Positions 36,804 to 47,077 are shown, numbered from the stretch's first letter. The stretch is DNA of 64,000 nt from Nocardiopsis sp. CNR-923 (GCF_001942255.1 NZ_MKKC01000061.1:30184-94183), one strand, 5' to 3'. Notes: a model not told the origin generated them from the sequence alone. Numbers and translations: made by a program.

Positions 36804-36818
36804 TCGTGCGTGCGCGGG

Positions 36819-37351
36819 CTACAGGTAGGGGCCGCCCGCGGACATCGGGCCGTCCTCGCCCGGTCCGGCCGCGCCTGGAGGCCGGAGACTCCCGGCGGCA
36901 GCGCCTTGCGCATGTTCTCCAGCTGGGCCCGGGCCGCCATCTGCTGGGCGAAGAGGGTCGTCTGGATCCCGTGGAACAGGCCCTCCAGCCAGCCCACCAG
37001 CTGGGCCTGGGCGATCCGCAGCTCCGCGTCGCTGGGGGCGGCGCCGTCGGCGAAGGGAAGGGTCAGGCGCTCCAGCTCGTCGATGAGCTCGGGCGCCAGG
37101 CCGTCCTCCAGTTCCTTGATCGAGGAGGTGTGGATCTCCTTGAGCCGGGCCCTGCTGGCCTCGTCGAGGGGAGCGGCCTTCACCTCGTCCAGGAGCTGGC
37201 GGATCATGCTGCCGATCCGCATCACCTTGGCGGGCTGTTCGACCATGTCAGTGAGGGTGCGGGTCTCCTCGCGGCCGTCGTCGCCCTCACCGCTGGAGTC
37301 GGCGCCCACCACCAGGACGTGGGGTTGCTCGTTGTTGTCTGCGCTGGTCAT
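36819..37351 (-). CDS. bpa: Bacterial proteasome activator Bpa (frameshifted near the end)
   Basis: An ATP-independent ring activator of the actinobacterial 20S proteasome. The helical core (HTSSIKELEDGLAPELIDEL, SDAELRIAQAQLVGWLEGLF) matches the family. One base is missing near 36880; in the restored frame the protein ends GPMSAGGPYL, carrying the penultimate-Tyr-Leu tail that docks on the proteasome. About 177 residues. Confidence 0.85.
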
Positions 37352-37377
37352 CAGTCCCCTTGGGATGTCGTCGGCTG

Positions 37378-38349
37378 TCACAGGGTGAGCAGGATCTTGC
37401 CCGTGTGCGCACTCGATTCCATGACGCGGTGCGCCTCCGCCGCGTTCCGCATCGGCATGGCGCGATCGATGACGGGGCGGACGGCGCCCTTCTCTACCAA
37501 CGGCCAGACCTCGTCCCGTACTCCCGTGACGATGGCCGACTTCGCCTCGGCGGGTCGGGAGCGCAGCGTGGTCCCGTGCACCGACAGGCGCTTGGCGAGC
37601 ATGCGCCCGAGGTCGAGTTCCGCCCCGCGACCGCCCATGAGACCGATGACGATCAAACGTCCGTCGGTCCTGAGCGACCGCAGGTTGGCGTCCAGGTAGG
37701 AGCCGCCCATGATGTCGAGGATCACGTCGGCGCCGCCCTCGGCGCGCACGCGTTCGGCGAAGTCCTCGGTGCGGTAGTCCACGGTGACCTCGGCCCCCAG
37801 GGCACGGCAGGCGCGCAGTTTCTCCTCGCTGCCCGCGGTGACCGCCACCCGGCGGCCAGGGCGCGGGCGAACTGGATGGCGAAGGTGCCGATCCCGCTGC
37901 CGCCACCGTGCACGAGGAGCGTCTCCCCCGCCCGGAGCGCCGACCATCACGAGGTTGGACCACACGGTGCCGGCGACCTCGGGCAGCGCGGCGGCCTCCA
38001 CCAGGCCGACCGCCTTCGGCACGGGGAGGACTTGGCCCACGGGGACGGCGACGCGTTCGGCGTAGCCGCCGCCGGACAGCAGAGCGCACACGGTGTCGCC
38101 CACGGACCAACCGGAGTCCTCGGTCCCGGGGCCGAGCGCGGCCACCGTGCCCGAGCACTCCAGGCCCGGGTACTCGGAGGCGCCGGGAGGCGGCGGATAG
38201 ACACCCTTGCGTTGGGCGACGTCGGCCCGGTTGACCGCGCTGGCGGCCACGTCGACGAGGACCTCGCCCGGTCCGGCGACCGGGTCGGGTACCTCGGACC
38301 AAGACAGGACCTTGGGGCCGCCGGGCTCGGTGATGCGCATCGCGTACAT
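37378..38349 (-). CDS. Quinone-oxidoreductase-like zinc-independent dehydrogenase (two compensating frameshifts)
   Basis: About 323 residues of the medium-chain dehydrogenase family, QOR/PIG3 type, which reduces quinones or enones with NADPH. N-terminal GroES-like domain (VAASAVNRADVAQRKG, PPPPGASEYPGLECSG); the nucleotide motif VHGGGSGIGTFAIQFA is in another frame between about 37860 and 37930, so two opposite one-base errors flank it. The structural zinc cysteines are absent. It starts near 38349, one of several possible Met codons. Confidence 0.82.
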   Translation of the reverse strand: MYAMRITEPGGPKVLSWSEVPDPVAGPGEVLVDVAASAVNRADVAQRKGVYPPPPGASEYPGLECSGTVAALGPGTEDSGWSVGDTVCALLSGGGYAERVAVPVGQVLPVPKAVGLVEAAALPEVAGTVWSNLVMVGAPGGGDAPRARWRQRDRHLRHPVRPRPGRRVAVTAGSEEKLRACRALGAEVTVDYRTEDFAERVRAEGGADVILDIMGGSYLDANLRSLRTDGRLIVIGLMGGRGAELDLGRMLAKRLSVHGTTLRSRPAEAKSAIVTGVRDEVWPLVEKGAVRPVIDRAMPMRNAAEAHRVMESSAHTGKILLTL

Positions 38350-38528
38350 GAGGCCGACAGTACCCATAGACGGGCGCCCACAGCGCGGGGATCCGCGCGT
38401 CCACGTCCGTGACCGGGATGCTTTGCTCGGCGAGTAGGGGTATGAGTGGGACCGGGGGCGGCCCCGGTCACGTTCAGTGGGCCCCTCCTTCTCAGCACAC
38501 CCCTTGACGCCTCTTGAGGAGAACTCTG

Positions 38529-40130
38529 GTGGCACACCAGGAACAGAACGGTTCGGACAGGGAGACCGCTCCCGGCCCGGCCGCCCCCACCCCCCGGGAG
38601 CAGTGGTTCGGGGAGTTCGAGGGGGCGGCGCCACCGCCGCCGCCCTACGCCCGGTTGTCCGAGGACACCCCGGCGCCGGAGGAGGCGCCGGGACCCGTGG
38701 AGCCCGGGGACGGGGCTTTCGAGGACGGGGCTCCCGAGGACGTGGTTCCCGAGGACGTGGTTCCCGAGGCCGCGGAGCCGGAGCCGGAGGCGGAATCGGC
38801 GGACGCGACGAGAGCGTCGGCACGGAACATCCCGCGCCGCGTGAGCGCTCGCGGCGTCCGGGCCGCCCAGGGCGCGCGGACAGGCTCGCCCCCGATCCCC
38901 TGGCGCCGCGTCGCTTCGGCCCGATCCCGACGTGCCCGAACCCGAGCAACTGCCGCCGCTGGAGGCCGAACGCCCCGACGCGCCGGTGACCCCGGAACCA
39001 CCGGGGCCGTTCGGAGTCCCCGGGACATCCGGCGTGGTGGGGACGCTTGTGGCGGGTGCGGACCCGGACGGGGGCATCACGCCCTGGCGTCCGACCGCCC
39101 CCGAGCCGCCGCCCTCCCTCACCGGTCCGCGGGCGGCGGTCGCTTCGCCCGACTGGCGGCCCGCCACGGACAGCGGAGCACGGTCCGCGGGGGAGAACGG
39201 TGAGACCGCCGACTCGCTCAGCGCCGCCACACTGGTCCGCAACCGTCGCCAGGGACCGACCGGGGGCTGGCGACGGGCCGTGCACACCGCCACCCTCGGC
39301 CTGGTCAACCCCGGGGAGTCGCCGCGCGTGCTGCGCCAGCGCGAACTCGTCGCCCGCGCGTGCACGCCGGTCGCGTCGGGGCACCACCGGGTGGCGGTCC
39401 TCAGCCTCAAGGGCGGGGTCGGCAAGACCACCACCTCGGTCGCCCTCGGCGCCACCCTGGCGTCCCTGCGCGGAGACCGCGTGCTGGCCGTGGACGCCAA
39501 CCCCGACCGGGGCACCCTCTCGGACAAGGTGCGGCTGGAGACCGCGGCCACCATTCGCGACCTGCTCAACGAACGCCACCTGGTGTCGCGCTACGCGGAC
39601 ATCCGCGGGTTCACCTCCCAGGCGCCCAGCCGGTTGGAGATCCTGGCCTCGGACCGGGACCCGGCGGTGTCGGAGGCCTTCAGCGAGGCCGACTACCGGG
39701 AGGTCGCCCGGATCGTCGAGCACTTCTACTCCATCTGCATCACCGACTGCGGCACGGGTCTGCTCCACTCCGCGATGAGCGGGGTGCTGGGACTGGCCGA
39801 CCAGGTGGTGCTGGTGAGCTCGGCGTCCGTGGACGGGGCGCGCAGCGCGAGCGCCACCCTCGACTGGCTGGAGGCGCACGGGTACGCGAAGCTCGTCCGC
39901 GGCGCGTCGTCGTGCTGTCGATGGTCCGGTCCAACAGCAGGAGCAGCGTCGACCTCGGTCGGCTCGAAGAGCACTTCGCCGGGCGGTGCCGCGCGGTCGT
40001 GCGGGTGCCGTGGGACGGCCACCTGGAGGAGGGGGCGGAGGTGGACCTGGACCAGCTCTCCCTGGCGACCAGGGACGCCTACCTGAACCTGGCGGCGAGA
40101 GTCGGGGAGGGTTTCGTCTCGCGGGGATGA
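38529..40130 (+). CDS. MinD/ParA-like ATPase with long disordered N-terminus (frameshifted)
   Basis: A Pro/Glu/Ala-rich N-terminal half of about 230 residues precedes a ParA/MinD ATPase domain: deviant Walker [35 protein letters not shown], then [13 protein letters not shown]. The frame breaks in the low-complexity part (about 38800-38925) and again near 39900, where [18 protein letters not shown] continues. Related proteins accompany type VII secretion or act in positioning, but no such genes are here, so the role is open. Confidence 0.78.
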
Positions 40131-40194
40131 GACGACCGGCACACGGCGGTCCCGGTTTCCCCGCGCGCGGCCCCGACAATGAAGGTGGAGGGAG

Positions 40195-41135
40195 ATGAAC
40201 ATGAGCGCAGAGGAACGCCCGTCGGCCGTCGTCGTCGGGGTGGACGGCACACCCGCGGCGCACGCGGCCCTGGAGTGGGCGGCGGAGGCGGCGGCACGAC
40301 GCGGTGCGCAACTGAGGATCGTGCACGGGATGGGTGAGCCCTCCGTGGTCGCGACGCACGGCTCGCCGGAGCGTCGCGCGGCGGCGAGGAGGCGCTCGGG
40401 TACGCGAGGAACCTGGTGGAGGACGCAGCCGACCTGGTACGCGGCGCGCATCCGGGGGTGGACGTGGTGACTGTCCTGGCCGCGGAGGAGGCGCCGAGCG
40501 CGTTGATGGGCGAGGCGCGGCGCGGCGACGTGATCGTTGTCGGCTCGCGGGGGATGGGCGCCGTGCGCGCGATCCTGCACGGGTCGGTGGGCGTGCGTGC
40601 GACGTCCGAGGCGCCCTGCCCGGTGGTGTTCGTGCCCGCGCACGAGGACCGGCCCACCCCGGAACAGGGCCCCCCGGAGCCGAGGGGGCGGATCGTCGTC
40701 GGGGTCGACGGGTCCGACTCCTCACGCCGCGCGCTCCGGTTCGGGCTCCAGGAGGCGCTGCTCGCCGACGCGTCCGTGCGGGTGGTCAACAGCTGGGAGG
40801 TGCCGCTGCCAGCGGACACGACCGCACTGGAGGCGGACGCGCGTGAGGTCCACGAGGAGGTGTTCGACCGGCAGTCGGAGGAGATCGTGGCGGGCGTGCT
40901 CGCGGAGGTGATCGACGACCGGACGGAGGGCCTGGACATCAGCGCCGTGCGGATGCAGGCCGACCCGGTGGAGGCACTGCTGGAGGCGGGACGGGACGCG
41001 GACCTGATCGTGGTGGGCTCCCGGGGCCGAGGCGGGGTGCGCGGTCTGCTGCTGGGCTCGGTGAGCCAGGGGGTGCTGCACCACGCGCCCGTCCCGGTCG
41101 CGGTGCTCCCGCCGCACTCCGAGAACGGCGACTGA
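40195..41135 (+). CDS. Tandem universal stress protein (frameshifted)
   Basis: Two UspA domains in one chain, about 314 residues. Each has VVGVDG...ALEWAA or ALRFGL helices and the ATP-binding G-rich motif (VVGSRGMGAVRAILHGSVG; VVGSRGRGGVRGLLLGSVSQ). One base is missing near 40378 in the first domain. ATG after GGAGGGAG. Paralogous to the next gene. Confidence 0.9.
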
Positions 41136-41250
41136 GGGGCGTCGCACGGTCGTCGGGGGCGGGGGCGACCATGGGAGCGGGACGACCGCGCCGTTCCCGG
41201 ACGTCGGGGGTCTCCCCGGTGATGATGGATCCGGATCCAAGGGAGTTGCC

Positions 41251-42183
41251 ATGGCAGACAAGGTGGAGCACACGCCCCAGGTGATCGTGGGCGTGGACGG
41301 CTCGGAGCACGCCCGTGCGGCGTTGGAGTGGGCGGCGGTCGAGGCCGAACGCAGGAGTGCGCCGCTGACCGTCGTCTACGCGCTGGGGATGCCCCTGGTG
41401 GTGACGGCCTACGGCGGTCCGATCCGTTTCCCCCCGACCGACGAGATCTCGGGACAGGCCACGCAGGTGCTGGAACGCGTCGTGGAGTACGCGCGGGCGA
41501 TCGCGCCGTCGGTGAGGGTCCGGACGCTGACGGCCCTGGAGGAGGCGTCACTGGCGGTCATCCGGCAGGCGCGCCCGGGGGACCTGATCGTGGTCGGGAG
41601 CCGCGGCATGGGTTCGGTGGCGTCGATGTTCGCCGGGTCGGTCAGCGTGCGGCTGTCCGGGCACGCGCCGTGCCCGGTGGTGGTCGTGCCGGTGGGAGAC
41701 ACGGGCAAGCCCGCGAGCACGTCGCTGAACCGGGTCGTGGTCGGGGTCGACGGGTCGGCGAACTCCCACCGCGCGCTGCGCCTGGCCGTCGACCTGGCCA
41801 AGGAGTCCGACGGCGAGGTGGTCGTGGTCAACAGCTGGCAGGTCGCCTTCCCGTACGACCCCGACGGTCTGGTTGCCGCGGGGTACCAGCTGCAGGACGA
41901 CGTGCTGGACCAGAAGTCCCAGGAGCTCGTGGCGGAGGCGCTGGCCGACGTCATCGACGAGCAGCGCGAGGACACGCAGGTCCGGGTCAGTGTGGTGCGC
42001 ACCCAGACCAACCCGGTGGACGCGCTGGTCGAGGCGGCCCGTGGGGCGGACGCCGTCGTGGTGGGCTCGCGCGGAAGGGGGACCGTGCGCGGTCTGCTGC
42101 TGGGTTCGGTCAGCCAGGGGGTTCTGCACCACTCGCCGGTGCCGGTGGTGGTGCTGCCCAAGCACGCCGAGGAACACGCGTAG
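41251..42183 (+). CDS. Tandem universal stress protein
   Basis: A 310-residue intact protein with two UspA domains and ATP motifs VVGSRGMGSVASMFAGSVS and VVGSRGRGTVRGLLLGSVSQ. Double-Usp proteins are common in actinobacteria and respond to hypoxia or stress. It lies 115 nt after its paralogue; tandem duplication is evident. Confidence 0.92.
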   Translation: MADKVEHTPQVIVGVDGSEHARAALEWAAVEAERRSAPLTVVYALGMPLVVTAYGGPIRFPPTDEISGQATQVLERVVEYARAIAPSVRVRTLTALEEASLAVIRQARPGDLIVVGSRGMGSVASMFAGSVSVRLSGHAPCPVVVVPVGDTGKPASTSLNRVVVGVDGSANSHRALRLAVDLAKESDGEVVVVNSWQVAFPYDPDGLVAAGYQLQDDVLDQKSQELVAEALADVIDEQREDTQVRVSVVRTQTNPVDALVEAARGADAVVVGSRGRGTVRGLLLGSVSQGVLHHSPVPVVVLPKHAEEHA

Positions 42184-42291
42184 CGGTCGGGGGCCACTGG
42201 GAACGCCGACGGGGCGGCGTCCTTCGACACAGTGCCGGGGGGCGCCGCCCTGGGGCGGTACGGGTCACAGCGGCCCGAGCCGTCATGACCG

Positions 42292-43082
42292 CTACTTCGG
42301 GTCGCGGTTGAACTTCGAGGTCGACCAGACGTAGCCGAGCACCACGAGGCCCAGGGACCAGGCGACCGTGAGCCAACCGTTGTGGCCGATCTCGCCGCCG
42401 AGCAGCAGGCCGCGGAGGGTCTCGATGGCGGGGGTGAACGGCTGGTACTCGGCGATCGGCTGGAACCAACCGGGCATGGTCTCGACCGGGACGAAGGCGC
42501 TGGAGAAGAGCGGCAGCAGGATCATCGGCATCGCGTTGTTGCTGGCGGCCTCGGCGTTCGGACTGACCAGCCCATGCCGACTGCGACCCAGGTGAGCGAC
42601 AGGGCGAAGAGCACGAGCAGGCCGAACGCCGCCAGCCAGTCCAGGACGCCGGCGTCCGTGGAGCGGAAGCCGATGGCCACGGCGACGGCGCCCACGACGA
42701 CCACGCTCAGGACCGACTGCAGGACGCTGCCGACGACGTGCCCGACGAGGACCGAACCGCGGTGGATCGCCATGGTGCGGAAGCGGGCGATGACGCCCTC
42801 GGACATGTCGTTGGCGACGGACACCGCGGTGCCGACCACGGTCCCGCCGATGGTCATCAGCAGGATGCCCGGGACGATGTAGGCGATGTAGTCGGAGCGG
42901 TCAGCGCCGCCGCCGCCGATGCCCGCGCTCATCACGTCGCCGAAGAGGTAGACGAAGAGCAGCAGCAGGATGACCGGGGTGAGCAGCAGGTTCAGGGTGA
43001 GCGACGGGTAGCGCCGGGCGTGCAGGAGATTGCGGCGCAGCATCGTGGACGAGTCGCGCAGGGCGAGCGGAAGGGAGCTCAT
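42292..43082 (-). CDS. ABC-2 type permease, DrrB-like (frameshifted)
   Basis: About 263 residues with six hydrophobic segments (for example LTLNLLLTPVILLLLFVYLF and LLMTIGGTVVGTAVSVANDM). One base is missing near 42567; the second frame continues NAMPMILLPLFSSAFVPVET, then GWFQPIAEYQPFTPAIETLR, the conserved C-terminal part of the daunorubicin-type exporters. Its start overlaps the ATPase stop (ATGA). Confidence 0.88.
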
Positions 43083-44041
43083 CGGACGGTCTCCTCGGGC
43101 TGGTCGGGGGTGCGGCTGCTGCTGGTCAGGGCGAAGAAGACGTCGTCGAGGTCGGGGGTGTGCACGGTCAACTCGTCGGCCTCGACGACGGCGGAGTCCA
43201 ACCGGTCGAGCACGGCGCGCAGGTCGCGCTGGCTGCCGTCGCTGGGGATCCGCAGCGAGAGCGACTCCTCGTCCCGCGTGGCTCCGCCGAGCGCGGCGGC
43301 GGCGCGGTGGTAGGCGGCCGGATCGGTGAAGCGGAGCTGTACGTGCCCGCCCGGGATGAGCCGCTTCAGCTCCTCGGCGGTTCCCTCGGCGGCGATCCTC
43401 CCGTCGTTGAGCACGGCGATGCGGTCGGCGAGCTCGTCGGCCTCCTCCAGGTACTGCGTGGTGAGCAGGACGGTGACGCCGTCGGAGACGAGTTCGCGGA
43501 TGATCCGCCACATGTTGTGCCGTGAGCGCGGGTCGAGACCGGTGGTCGGCTCGTCGAGGAAGATGATCCGCGGGTCTCCGACCAGGGTCATGGCGATGTC
43601 GAGGCGTCGTTTCATGCCGCCGGAGTAGGTGGAGGCGGGTTTCTTGGCGGCCTCGACCAGGTCGAACCGCGCCAGCAGATCGGCGGCGGCACGCCGTCCC
43701 TCGCGGCGGGACAGGTGGTGCAGGTCCGCCATGAGGAGCATGTTCTCCTCGCCGGTGATCAGGCCGTCGACGGCGGAGAACTGGCCGGTGACGCCGATCG
43801 CGGCGCGTACCGCCTGGGGGGCGGCGGCCAGGTCGTGGCCGCCGACGCGGATGTCGCCGCTGCCCGGGCCGGGGGAGATGAGCGTGGAGAGGATCTTGAC
43901 GGTGGTGGTCTTTCCGGCGCCGTTCGGCCCGAGCAGGGAGAAGATCGTTCCCTCGGGGACGGTCAGGTCGACGCCGTCGAGGACGACCTTGTCGCCGTAG
44001 GACTTGCGTAGTCCGTGCGCCGCGATGGCCAGGTCGGTCAT
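43079..44041 (-). CDS. ABC transporter ATPase, DrrA-like
   Basis: A 320-residue ATPase with Walker A GPNGAGKTTT, signature STYSGGMKRRLDIAM, Walker B IIFLDEPTTGLD and the C-terminal DrrA extension. It powers the permease encoded downstream, exporting a drug or lipid. It starts 27 nt after the DUF4097 gene. Confidence 0.93.
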   Translation of the reverse strand: MTDLAIAAHGLRKSYGDKVVLDGVDLTVPEGTIFSLLGPNGAGKTTTVKILSTLISPGPGSGDIRVGGHDLAAAPQAVRAAIGVTGQFSAVDGLITGEENMLLMADLHHLSRREGRRAAADLLARFDLVEAAKKPASTYSGGMKRRLDIAMTLVGDPRIIFLDEPTTGLDPRSRHNMWRIIRELVSDGVTVLLTTQYLEEADELADRIAVLNDGRIAAEGTAEELKRLIPGGHVQLRFTDPAAYHRAAAALGGATRDEESLSLRIPSDGSQRDLRAVLDRLDSAVVEADELTVHTPDLDDVFFALTSSSRTPDQPEETVR

Positions 44042-44068
44042 GGTGGGTGCTCCTTCTGTGGCCGGGGG

Positions 44069-44737
44069 TCAGAGGCTGCGGGCGGTGATGTCGCCGTGGC
44101 CGGTGGTCGCGTGGATGTCGAGGTCGGCGGCGCCGTCGCCGTTCCGGAGCGCGTTGCTGATCCGGCCGTAGGGGGTGCCGGCGTCCAGGGAGGCGGAGAC
44201 TCCGCGGGCGGCGCCGACCGAGATCTCACCGTGCTCGGTGCGCAGTGTGACCGTTCCGTGGACGGCCTCGGCGACGCGGATGTCGCCCTTGGCGGTGCTG
44301 ATCTCGCCGGGGCCGCCCAGACGGCCGACCGTGACGTCGCCGGCGAGGGTGGCCAGGCGGGCGCTCGCGGTCTCGTCGAGCTTGACCGTGGCGTGCTGGC
44401 CGTCGAAGGCGACGTCGCCGAGCCGTCCGACGCCCCGGAGTTCGGCGCTGGCCGCCTTGGCGTCGACGCGGGAGCCGCTGGGCAGCTGGACGGTCACCTC
44501 GACGGAGCCGGACTGCCCGAGGATCCGGTTCTGCGCCGGTGCGGCCTCGACGCGCAGGACGCCGTCGTGGTAGGCGACCTCGATCCGTTCCGCGGCCTTC
44601 ACGTCGCGGCCGTTCGCGGCGTCCGCGGGGAGGACCTCGACGGTGGTGTCGGCGCGGTCGGCGGCGACGAACCGGACGCGCCCGGCGGGGATGTCCAGGA
44701 CGGCGGAGATGGGGGCGGGGGTGGTGAAGGTCTGCAT
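44069..44737 (-). CDS. DUF4097-family beta-helix protein
   Basis: A 222-residue protein rich in short alternating hydrophobic strands (VEVTVQLPSGSRVDAKAASA, GDVTVGRLGGPGEISTAKGD), typical of the DUF4097 right-handed beta-helix family often encoded with DrrAB exporters. No signal peptide. First gene of the three-gene operon; its molecular role is unknown. Confidence 0.82.
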   Translation of the reverse strand: MQTFTTPAPISAVLDIPAGRVRFVAADRADTTVEVLPADAANGRDVKAAERIEVAYHDGVLRVEAAPAQNRILGQSGSVEVTVQLPSGSRVDAKAASAELRGVGRLGDVAFDGQHATVKLDETASARLATLAGDVTVGRLGGPGEISTAKGDIRVAEAVHGTVTLRTEHGEISVGAARGVSASLDAGTPYGRISNALRNGDGAADLDIHATTGHGDITARSL

Positions 44738-44795
44738 CGTGCTCTCCTGCGCTCGTTGTTTCGAACACTGGAAACACTACGTTGCATTCATGGAT

Positions 44796-44817
44796 GTCGC
44801 AAAATGATAGTTGCGAC
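44796..44817. promoter_or_regulatory. Inverted repeat upstream of the DUF4097-drrAB operon
   Basis: GTCGCAA (44796-44802) and TTGCGAC (44811-44817), 59 nt before the operon start in an AT-rich island that also has repeated GTTGCAATGG (about 44854 and 44898). A likely repressor operator; no regulator gene adjoins. Confidence 0.5.
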
Positions 44818-44958
44818 AGATTTGCATCTTTGCAGGTGAGTGCTGCGAGATTGTTGCAATGGTTTCAGTGTTAACGCAACGGGCGGCACCGCATCTGTTG
44901 CAATGGATTGAAGGTGAACGCTATGGCGGCGGCGCGGAGCGGTCTGGGGGCCGGGATC

Positions 44959-45182
44959 TCACGGGTCGTCGGAGCGCCTTGTGCGCCCGCCGGTTCCGGG
45001 TCGACGCCTCCGGTGCGCCCGGCCGTACCCCCTGACGCTCGCGACCGCGCACACGACCGCGGCGAGCCCGGTACACGCGGCCGCGGAGACGTCCCCCCGG
45101 CGAGGTTCCCCGCCGTGAGGATGGCCATGAGGGTGGTGCTCACGAGGGATATGAGGCCGATTCGGTCGTCCATGGCCGACAC
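44959..45182 (-). CDS. Small membrane protein (frameshifted)
   Basis: Starts at a GTG directly after the TAG of the preceding gene: MDDRIGLISLVSTTLMAILT, a hydrophobic helix, then after a break near 45090 a second helix (AACTGLAAVVCAVASV) and a basic tail. Unrecognised family; about 74 residues. Confidence 0.45.
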
Positions 45183-45407
45183 CTACTGTTCTTCGGAGGA
45201 TGCGCGTTGGTTCTCGATGTGGGCACGTCTTTGCTGGACGAAGAGAACAGGAAGGGCCACCGTCCACGCCGTCGCCATCGCGCGACCGCCCCAACGGCCG
45301 GTGGTCACCAGGATGTACACGCCCAAGGGGAGGAGGACGAGCTGAGCCACGGAGCAGACCGCCAGCGTGACGAGCATCCATCTGCGCGGAGGTGGGCGGT
45401 ATCGCAT
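45183..45407 (-). CDS. Small two-helix membrane protein
   Basis: About 74 residues: MRYRPPPRRW, then helices WMLVTLAVCSVAQLVLLPLG and TAWTVALPVLFVQQRR. It precedes the other small membrane gene with no gap. Unknown function. It lies beside the AICE scar at tRNA-Ser and could belong to it or to the host. Confidence 0.5.
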   Translation of the reverse strand: MRYRPPPRRWMLVTLAVCSVAQLVLLPLGVYILVTTGRWGGRAMATAWTVALPVLFVQQRRAHIENQRASSEEQ

Positions 45408-45450
45408 CCAGTGGGCTCCACATCCGTGGTCGTGGGGGTCTGCGCCTACT

Positions 45451-45498
45451 GACAAGTCGACCCGGGCCGAACGGCCGGCGCAACCCCTGGAGCGGCGG
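45451..45498 (+). pseudogene. Remnant of an AICE rep gene (third element)
   Basis: In-frame DKSTRAERPAQPLERR matches the Rep N-terminus of both AICEs (GKSTRAERLAQPLARE) at residue and DNA level, then degenerates, with a short GVCIR-like echo further on. Its direction toward tRNA-Ser matches the orientation of rep toward the tRNA in AICE 1. Confidence 0.65.
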
Positions 45499-45635
45499 AT
45501 CGCTCCGATCTCGGGGTGTGCGTTCGCCTGGTGTTCCTTGGACGCACCGGCGTCGCCGCCGGTGCCGACGTGACGGCGAGCATCACCCTGGACGCGGCGT
45601 GTCGGCAGGTGGCCGCCGCCTGAGTCTGTGAACGA

Positions 45636-45701
45636 CGAAGGCCGGTGGCTCCTCGGCCCGTGTGCGATGAATGTGCAACGGGCCCGGACCACCGGCCTTC
45701 G
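45636..45701. terminator. tRNA-Ser terminator enclosing an arm-type motif
   Basis: Arms CGAAGGCCGGTGG (45636-45648) and CCACCGGCCTTCG (45689-45701). The loop holds an inner GGCCCG/CGGGCC stem around GTTGCACATTCATCGCACA (minus strand, 45661-45679), a variant of the AICE arm motif 69-87 nt from the tRNA end. Confidence 0.6.
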
Positions 45702-45747
45702 GTGTCTTCGCTGTGAGTCGCCGAACTGCGGCGACTCACCGCTTCGG

Positions 45748-45836
45748 CGGAGGGTGTGGGATTTGAACCCACGAAGCCCCGTCAAGGACTTGGTGCTTTT
45801 CAAGAGCACTGCACTCGGCCGCTATGCGAACCCTCC
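45748..45836 (-). tRNA. tRNA-Ser (anticodon TGA)
   Basis: Class II tRNA of 89 nt on the minus strand: acceptor GGAGGGT/ACCCTCC, anticodon loop CTTGAAA, long variable arm and T-arm GTGGGTTCAAATCCCAC. Confidence 0.93.
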
Positions 45837-45953
45837 AGGGGAGCGCTGGTCTCCGCCAGTCATGTTAGGGCATGGCCCGTCGATCCACACCCCCGACAGT
45901 TTCGGGCCCCCGACGACGGGAACGCGGGCGTCGGGGGCGGTGCGGCCGACGGG

Positions 45954-47077
45954 TCAGCCGGTGAGGGACTCCCAGCGTCCGGCCAGGGCGGCGCGGCCCG
46001 ACTCGGTCAGGGAGCCGAGGACGTGCAGGCGGGCCATGCCGCCGTCGGGGAAGACGTCCGTGCGGACGTGCGTCGCGGTGACCGGGGAGTCGAGCAGGAA
46101 GCGATGGGCACTGTCCGGCTGGAGTCTGGTGCGGCCCACGATCTCGAACCACGCGTCCGGGTCGGCCTCCGCGTCGCAGCCGAGGATGGTCACCCACCCG
46201 GCGGAGTTGCCCTTCAGGTAAGCGGTGTCCAGTTCGACGGCGCGGACCGAGGCCTGCGCGGTGAGCCGGAAGCGCACCCAGTCGTTCTCCTTGTCCCGGC
46301 GGCGCCGGTTCTCCCAGCCGTCGTCCATCTTCGTGGAGCGGCCCGGGGCGATGATGTTCTCCGGCGGCGAGTAGAACCGGTCCGAGGCGTCCTCGACCAG
46401 ACCGCCGTTGACCAGCGCCGCCACGTCGAAGCTGTCCAGCGCCGAGAGCCAGGCGGGGTCGGCGACCGGCTCGCCGTACACACGAAGGCGGGCCACACCG
46501 CCGTCGGGGAACTGCTTGAGGCGCAGGTGCGTCCAACGGCGCTCCCGGGTGACGCCGAAGTCGTTCGCGGCGTGCCCGTACACGGGGGTGCGGGGGACGA
46601 TCTCGGTCCACTCGGCGGCGAGCAGCTCCTCGGTGGAGGGCGTGCCGTCCAGGTGGGCGGCCTCGACGCTGATCTCGGTGGGGTGGTTGCCGCGGAAGTG
46701 CGCGGTGTCCACGACCAGCCCGCGGATGACGCCGGGCAGGCCGAGGCGGACCAGGGCCCAGTCGTGGTCGTCGCTGGCGGGGTGCGGCCGCTCGGCGCTG
46801 ACACCGCGGCGGCGGCGGGTCTCCCAACCGTCCATGACCTTGCCCTTGTGGCCGAAGCCTCGGGATCGAACACGGCGGGCTCGGGCTTGAGCAGGTTCTC
46901 CCGTTCGGCGAAGAACTCGTCGTTGGCGGCGACGACGCCGCCCCCCAGGCGGCGGTCGGCGAGGTCGACGAGGGTGGCGAAGTCCCGCTCGGCGGCTCGG
47001 TAGTCCGCGTACGGGTCCCCTCCCCGGTACGGCTGGGCGTTGAAGGCGCGCGGATCGAAGTGGGCGGGTGCGGTCAC
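45954..47077 (-). CDS. alc: Allantoicase (frameshifted)
   Basis: About 374 residues of two repeated allantoicase domains; hydrolyses allantoate to ureidoglycolate and urea in purine catabolism. N-terminal ADRRLGGGVVAANDEFFAER; the family motif GHKGKVMDGWETRRRR spans a missing base near 46856; the second domain repeats MDDGWENRRRR. GTG at 47077 after AGGAGAG. A LysR gene lies just upstream on the same strand and may regulate it. Confidence 0.9.

Noticed and set aside
37378..40725. 1115-residue open frame on the minus strand
   Set aside because: Only its end is a real gene (the oxidoreductase). The rest runs antisense to the ParA-like gene and is an Arg/Pro-rich GC artefact.
45748..45836. Protein frames crossing tRNA-Ser and tRNA-Leu
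   Set aside because: They are readings through tRNA genes; the cloverleafs explain the sequence.
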